This document shows positions 59,990 to 64,000 of a DNA stretch of 64,000 bases, piece after piece. Position 1 is the first letter of the stretch. Each line of letters opens with the position of its first letter. The translations under genes were made by a program, and so were the position numbers. The notes under the pieces are model-generated. The model made no database searches, was not told the DNA's origin, and worked only from the letters and a program-made list of their open reading frames with translations. Origin of the DNA: Chitinophagales bacterium (GTDB lineage: Bacteria; Bacteroidota; Bacteroidia; Chitinophagales; Saprospiraceae); contig JAFLBP010000009.1 of assembly GCA_017303875.1 (NCBI GenBank), positions 119,985-183,984 on the forward strand, written 5' to 3'.

Positions 59990-60880
59990 ATGTTAAAAAA
60001 ATTAAAACTACTCTGGGACTTCACCCGTCCGCACACCATAATCGGTTCTTTTTTAAGCATTACCACGCTTTTTTTACTGGCTTGCAAAGGCGAAAATGCG
60101 CTTTTGTATTGGCCCGTTTATGCCTGGACGCTGCTCGCTGCACTCGGCTGCAATGTGTTCATCACCGGCCTCAACCAGATCACCGATTGGGAAATGGACA
60201 AAATTAACAAGCCCTTTTTGCCCATTCCGGCAGGACGCCTGAGCCTGCGCGGGGCCTGGCAAATCATTGTCGTCGGTATTGTCGTTTGCCTCCTGTCCGC
60301 CTGGCAGGTTTCGGCCAACATGAGCCTCATCATGGCGCTGATTTTAGGACTCGGAACCGCCTATTCCCTGCCGCCCCTTCGCTTGAAGCGACACCATATC
60401 AGCGCCGCCTTTTGTATTGTGGCCGTGCGGGGCGTGCTGGTCAACTTAGCCATCGGCGCGGAATTGGATCGCCTGATCGTACCCGGCATACAGCACTGGC
60501 CGGAATTCATCCTGCTGAGCGTTTTTGTGTCGGTATTCAGCCTCGCCATCGCCTGGTTCAAAGACCTCTACGACACCAAAGGCGACGCGCAATATCAAAT
60601 CCGAACCTTTCCGCTTTTGTATTCCGCCCGCTATGCCTTCATCATGGGCAATCTGTTGGTGATGGGCGCCTATTTGCTGGCCATCGGGTATGGCTACCGG
60701 GCCATTCAGCCGCACAGCTGGCTGCTGAGCATCGGCCACGGTGCCCTGCTGGCCGCCTTTATCGGACACGTGCTGACCTCCTCCATTGCAACCCCCGAAG
60801 GCACCTATCGCTTTTACATGCGTTTTTGGGTGTTCTTTTTTGCGGAGTATTTGTTGATGTTGGGGTATGCGGTGGGGTAG
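59990..60880 (+). CDS. UbiA-family prenyltransferase, homogentisate phytyltransferase-like
   Basis: Membrane protein of 296 aa; ATG at 59990 (MLKKLKLLWDFTRPHTIIGS) is preferred over an upstream in-frame ATG. Nine or so TM helices. The first Asp-rich motif GLNQITDWEMDKINKPFLPI, followed by PAGRLS, and the second, DLYDTKGDAQYQIRTFPL, match the homogentisate phytyl/geranylgeranyl transferase branch (N-Q-x-x-D-x-x-x-D-x-x-N-K-P) more than MenA or COQ2. The start FTRPHTIIGSFLSI also fits. It is divergent from the VTE5-VTE6-like fusion, separated by 140 bp. No HPPD gene lies nearby. Possible product: a tocopherol-like or other prenylated quinol. Confidence 0.88.
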   Translation: MLKKLKLLWDFTRPHTIIGSFLSITTLFLLACKGENALLYWPVYAWTLLAALGCNVFITGLNQITDWEMDKINKPFLPIPAGRLSLRGAWQIIVVGIVVCLLSAWQVSANMSLIMALILGLGTAYSLPPLRLKRHHISAAFCIVAVRGVLVNLAIGAELDRLIVPGIQHWPEFILLSVFVSVFSLAIAWFKDLYDTKGDAQYQIRTFPLLYSARYAFIMGNLLVMGAYLLAIGYGYRAIQPHSWLLSIGHGALLAAFIGHVLTSSIATPEGTYRFYMRFWVFFFAEYLLMLGYAVG

Positions 60881-60930
60881 TTTAGCGCAGAATATACTGT
60901 CTGTCAGCATGACAGATGGAATGAACATGC

Positions 60931-61977
60931 TCAAACCAACGTATACCAGGTGCCTTTGCCAACTCCGTTTTGCCGGATCTGTCCTGTTCGGACTAATTTT
61001 TCGAGACGCTTTTTCAAATTGTGGCGCGTGTAGGTCGTTAAGCGCTCCAACTCGCCCACTGTGATGCGCCCCCTTGACCGCAGCAGCTCAAGAATAACAT
61101 GGGCGTGTTCCGGTTGTTGGTTCAATAAAATGTGCTCGCGGTTAACTTTAATTTCCAGATTGTCTTTCTGTCTTTTTAACGAACGGAGGAAGAAAATAAT
61201 CCAGGGTTCCCAGTTGATTTTTGCCAGGCGCAGGGTGGTTTGCGTTTGTCGCAAGGCTAAATAGTAGGCGCTTTTCTCCTGTTCAATGACCGCTTCCATG
61301 GAACTATACGGGACGTAGCGATAACCGGTTTTTAGCAACAGAAAAGTTGTTAATGCCCGCGACATCCGCCCATTGCCATCCTGAAAGGGATGAATGGCCA
61401 AAAAACGAACTACAAAAACGGCAATAATCAGCAAAGGGTGCAGGCGACCGTCGGCAAAAGCAGCCTGTGCCCAGGTTACCAACTGCTCCATTTCCAAAGA
61501 TGTATCGAAAGGGCTGGTGGTCTCAAAAATGACACCCAACTCCTGCCCGTTTGCGTCGCTTGCTACCACATGATTAGGCAGTTGTTTGTAGCGCCCTTTA
61601 TGCCAATGATCTTTATCACTGTATTGCATCAGCGTTTGGTGCAACTGCTGGATAAAGCTTTCCGACAGCGGGATGTCATTAAAATGAGTGAAGATGGTGT
61701 TCATTAATTCGGCGTAGCCCGCTACTTCCTGTTCGTCTCGGGTCTCGAATTTTTGCACTTGCAGCCCCGACAACAGCAGCTCTACCTGCCTGTCGGTCAG
61801 TCGGCTGCCTTCAATTCGGGTACTGGAGCCGATACTTTCTATCGTTGCTACTTTTTGAAGTTGCAGCAATTTATCGGGCGCCAGGTTACCTAAGGCGCGC
61901 CATGCGCCTTTAAACTCGTCAATTTCAGCGATGAGTAACAGTATCTCCGGTGTGATTTCAAGATTTTGTGCCAGCAT
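60931..61977 (-). CDS. Fic-family protein with N-terminal inhibitory motif and C-terminal winged helix
   Basis: Protein of 348 aa. The Fic active-site motif HPFQDGNGR is at 196-204, the beta-hairpin flap at about 144-160, and the inhibitory motif SxxxEG is in SSTRIEGS at 51-58, so the enzyme is probably self-inhibited. The C-terminal 90 residues (LLRSRGRITVGELERLTTYTRHNLKKRLEKLV) form a winged-helix domain. Fic proteins transfer AMP to hydroxyl groups of target proteins; class II members carry the inhibitor in cis as here. Context gives no target. It is a neighbour of a second Fic gene on the same strand (119-bp gap). Confidence 0.92.
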   Translation of the reverse strand: MLAQNLEITPEILLLIAEIDEFKGAWRALGNLAPDKLLQLQKVATIESIGSSTRIEGSRLTDRQVELLLSGLQVQKFETRDEQEVAGYAELMNTIFTHFNDIPLSESFIQQLHQTLMQYSDKDHWHKGRYKQLPNHVVASDANGQELGVIFETTSPFDTSLEMEQLVTWAQAAFADGRLHPLLIIAVFVVRFLAIHPFQDGNGRMSRALTTFLLLKTGYRYVPYSSMEAVIEQEKSAYYLALRQTQTTLRLAKINWEPWIIFFLRSLKRQKDNLEIKVNREHILLNQQPEHAHVILELLRSRGRITVGELERLTTYTRHNLKKRLEKLVRTGQIRQNGVGKGTWYTLV

Positions 61978-62095
61978 AACACGCCATATTTTTATCCATA
62001 TTTGTCCACAAAGTTAGTTGTTTTTATAAATTTATCCATATTTATCCATAAAAATGAATGCTGTTGCTGAAAGTGTGTCTACTTCATTCATTCGT

Positions 62096-62872
62096 TTATG
62101 CTTGTTTGAGTGCATCAGGCAGCATTAAGAGAAAGGGAATTGATTGCTCGTAAGTCAGCGCATCATAGAATAAACCAACCCTTGCTAAATTGTGGTAATA
62201 GCTTTGCAGGTTTTTATAGTAATAATGCTCACTGCCAACATACCAGGCCTGCTCGCCAAGTTTAGCGTTTAAGAACCACTTTTCAAGCAAACGTGCAGTG
62301 CGTCCGTTACCATCATTAAACGGATGAATTTTTACAAAAACTAAATGAATTAGCGACGCGTAATAAAACACTTCTGCTGTGCTGAGTTCCTTTTGTAACA
62401 ACTCACGCAACTCCACCCAAAAATCGTCGAATTCTTTTGCGACTACCGAAGCCGGGGCTGCTTCATACTGTACCCGTTGTGTTTGTTGTTCCATAATCAG
62501 CATGTTGCCGGTTCTTACAACGCCTCGCTGGCTTTCGGGTAATAAATGCCGGGTGGCAATACTATAGCTAGTAAAGAAATTTTCCGACGTTAATGCGTTA
62601 TCCCTCGCAAATTCATACGCTTCAAATAAGTCGTTGGGCTTTTCGGTAAGGTTGGGCAGGTATTCTATGTTTTGCAACTTGTGTTTCAGGTAGCTGTCTA
62701 TTTCCATTGACTCTCCTTCGATTCTTGAAGAGGACATCACAGAAACAGCCGTAAAAAACCTGAAACTTTCGGCCGTCCATTCCCGCTTTTTTATTTGTGC
62801 AAATGCTGCTTCTATGTCTATATCAAGCATAGAAAGGTAGGTGGAAAAATATTGATCGCTTAGTTTTTTCAT
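62096..62872 (-). CDS. Fic-family protein, second copy
   Basis: Protein of 258 aa; ATG at 62872 (MKKLSDQYFSTYLSML) is preferred over the long read-through frame. The Fic core HPFNDGNGR spans 183-191, followed by TARLLEKWFL. The inhibitory motif S-x-x-x-E-G is in SSSRIEGES at 47-55. It differs from its neighbour in lacking a winged-helix tail, and the two are not close paralogues. Possible AMP-transferase with unknown target. It is in a region where insertion-sequence and gene fragments are found downstream, suggesting it travelled there. Confidence 0.9.
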   Translation of the reverse strand: MKKLSDQYFSTYLSMLDIDIEAAFAQIKKREWTAESFRFFTAVSVMSSSRIEGESMEIDSYLKHKLQNIEYLPNLTEKPNDLFEAYEFARDNALTSENFFTSYSIATRHLLPESQRGVVRTGNMLIMEQQTQRVQYEAAPASVVAKEFDDFWVELRELLQKELSTAEVFYYASLIHLVFVKIHPFNDGNGRTARLLEKWFLNAKLGEQAWYVGSEHYYYKNLQSYYHNLARVGLFYDALTYEQSIPFLLMLPDALKQA

Positions 62873-62915
62873 TGTTGTCCGGATTAAGATTTTTAGGATT
62901 TGATCATTTGATACA

Positions 62916-62934
62916 GTCTCAAAAAGTGTGTCTG
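62916..62934. mobile_element. Solo insertion-sequence end
   Basis: GTCTCAAAAAGTGTGTCTG matches the end of the element at 63881-63899 in 18 of 19 bases, same orientation. The sequence after it (CTCCGGGGCG) does not match, so only the outer end remains. Confidence 0.5.
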
Positions 62935-63071
62935 CTCCGGGGCGTCCAATTCGCTGCCGCAACCGGCATCTTTAGTGCAGTTTATGGTCAATATTTTTAA
63001 AAGTCTGCTCGAACATTAGGGGTTTTTGTTTTTTTCGATTGGCAAAGTTATCATACTTTTTGGGACAGTAT

Positions 63072-63153
63072 CCACCTATCGCTTCTACCTACGCTTTTGG
63101 GTGTTCTTTTTCGCGGAGTATTTGATGGTGTTGGGGTGGGGTAGGACGCTTAC
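63072..63153 (+). pseudogene. Duplicated 3' scrap of the UbiA-type prenyltransferase gene
   Basis: Reads TYRFYLRFWVFFFAEYLMVLGWG before drifting into unrelated sequence and a stop, against TYRFYMRFWVFFFAEYLLMLGYAVG at the end of the complete gene (60800-60880). DNA identity is about 85% over 70 bp. No start or upstream part exists. The two Fic genes lie between the complete gene and this fragment. Confidence 0.75.
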
Positions 63154-63182
63154 CTTGCAGTTTTGATCATTCTAGGCGGGGG

Positions 63183-63880
63183 CTACGCTACCTTCTGCTT
63201 GTAAAGATGTGCCTGAAATTCTATGAACAGTCGGCTTATGTTTGCAACATCTCCCAAAATTTCTTTTGCGTCTTCCAATGATTGATACTTGATTGTCAGC
63301 AAGATTGGAAGTTTCTCTTGGTCGAGTTCGTCCACTCCTGTTTCAATATATTTACTCAAGACGAAAGTGATAAACTCTTTTTGTTTGTCGTTGAGTAAAG
63401 CAAAAATGGTCGCTTCTGCTGCTTTGGCCCTGGCTTCTCTTGTCATTGCAATATAGTCGCCATTGAATACGTATTCCAGTACATCATACAAGTCACTTTT
63501 TTCCATATCTACCAACTTTTGCAAAGTCAGCAAATCGTCTTTCGGGAAACCTGCCGATTCCAAATTTTCTAACAAGGCTTTTCGGGTAATTGGATTGCTC
63601 CAAAGTTTCCGCAATTCTTCTTCGTCTTTGAAAAGCTTGGGCAACTCGCCAAACAGATTATTTAAAAAATCTTCTGCTGAAATGGGTTTGCCGTCTGCAC
63701 TCCAGAACGAAGTGGAAATCATTGATTGAATTTCTCTTTCTTTTCCGTTTCGCAATTTGATTTTGATTTTCTGTTTTCGTTCTGTTTCTGTTGTCTCTTT
63801 TGCTTCTCTTGGTTTGTATTCGCCTCTTGGTTCTTCACCCAAAGGTTCTCCATCCCATTCAGGGTCTGAAAAGTGGTAAT
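63183..63880 (-). pseudogene. hsdR: 3' end of type I restriction hsdR (EcoEI R C-terminal domain), interrupted by an insertion sequence
   Basis: The open frame (stop at 63183) matches the C-terminal domain of EcoEI-type HsdR: FSDPEWDGEPLGEEP, KIKLRNGKEREIQSMISTSFWSADGKPISAEDFLNNLFGELP, TRKALLENLESAGF, EKSDLYDVLEYV, and GVDELDQEKLPILLTIKYQSLEDA ... FIEFQAHLYKQ. This domain joins HsdR to the HsdM/HsdS complex. Going upstream, the HsdR sequence stops at about 63880, where an insertion-sequence end begins. The ATPase/helicase and nuclease parts of HsdR would lie beyond the element, outside the window. Unless it is removed, the type I restriction enzyme is inactive. Confidence 0.85.
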
Positions 63881-64000
63881 GTTTCAAAAAGTGTGTCTGT
63901 AAAATAAAAAAGGTCTTCATCTTAGTGGTCGCAAAACCATCACTAAAAACGAAGACCCGATGCAATTAAGCAAGGCACAAATTTCGGACATCTTAACCGA
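63881..64000 (+). mobile_element. Insertion sequence, left end (continues past window)
   Basis: Starts with GTTTCAAAAAGTGTGTCTGT at 63881, followed by an AT-rich leader and a transposase start codon at 63960. A related solo end lies at 62916-62934. The end sequence (TTTTTGAAACA read inward) is reminiscent of IS256-like elements, but with 13 codons of transposase I cannot assign the family. Confidence 0.7.
63960..64000 (+). CDS. Transposase, N-terminal 13 codons only
   Basis: ATG at 63960 opens MQLSKAQISDILT and runs off the window edge. Position 79 bp inside the insertion-sequence end supports a transposase; family cannot be set from this length. Confidence 0.5.
   Translation, partial: MQLSKAQISDILT

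Overview
The window reads as chromosomal DNA of a Bacteroidota bacterium, most likely from the Saprospiraceae/Lewinella side of the phylum. The reasons are a SusC/SusD pair, type IX secretion (Por) C-terminal sorting domains, many Cys-lipidated exported proteins, ECF sigma plus membrane anti-sigma-like pairs, a TAnnTTTG-type -7 box, and Bacteroidota-typical families (CRTAC1-like FG-GAP proteins, DUF234 ATPases, DUF6922, Rpn nucleases). The taxonomic placement is inference. I saw no rRNA, tRNA or CRISPR array.

Region 1 (1-13070, all minus strand) is a metal, probably copper, module. A Cus-type efflux operon runs from an AraC regulator with an N-terminal MxCxxC metal motif through an HMA-MauE membrane protein, a CusA permease (the three-Met relay is conserved), a CusC/TolC channel, a small metal-binding lipoprotein and two CusB-type adaptors (the last cut by the window edge). 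Beside it lies an MbnP-like protein carrying a type IX sorting domain, followed by two MauG/MbnH-family di-haem proteins, and an ECF sigma/anti-sigma-like pair.

Region 2 (13141-19624) holds an ATPase relic, an S41 protease lipoprotein, an orphan DUF6922 protein, a large palindromic repeat, and a two-gene candidate immune system. That system is a DUF4062/TIR-like effector whose C-terminus ends in the motif KIYNIGHIDNANF, followed by an NB-ARC-TPR (NLR-like) protein with a matching KIYNIDKIDTALF just before its NTPase domain. This is the strongest candidate here for an undescribed system.

Region 3 (19722-33353) is a PUL-like run: frameshifted SusC, SusD, a CRTAC1/FG-GAP lipoprotein, a gluconate-dehydrogenase-subunit-3-like protein with a GMC oxidoreductase, a Dabb protein and a sialate O-acetylesterase. 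It probably imports and oxidises a glycan or glycoside.

Region 4 (33847-56723) is mixed: a DPP4-like peptidase, an Mrr endonuclease, a DUF234 ATPase, a PemK toxin-antitoxin pair, two serine beta-lactamase-like hydrolases, several outer-membrane or secreted proteins, a Crp/Fnr regulator, an internally deleted Rpn nuclease and a NarL-type two-component system. Several genes are truncated or broken, and short direct repeats mark old rearrangements.

Region 5 (56724-64000) has two copies of a 154-bp inverted-repeat element around a macrodomain gene, a 195-bp palindrome, a VTE5-VTE6-like fusion divergent from a homogentisate-prenyltransferase-like UbiA protein (possible tocopherol/phytol chemistry), two Fic proteins, a duplicated scrap of the UbiA gene, and an hsdR gene cut by an insertion sequence that runs off the right edge.
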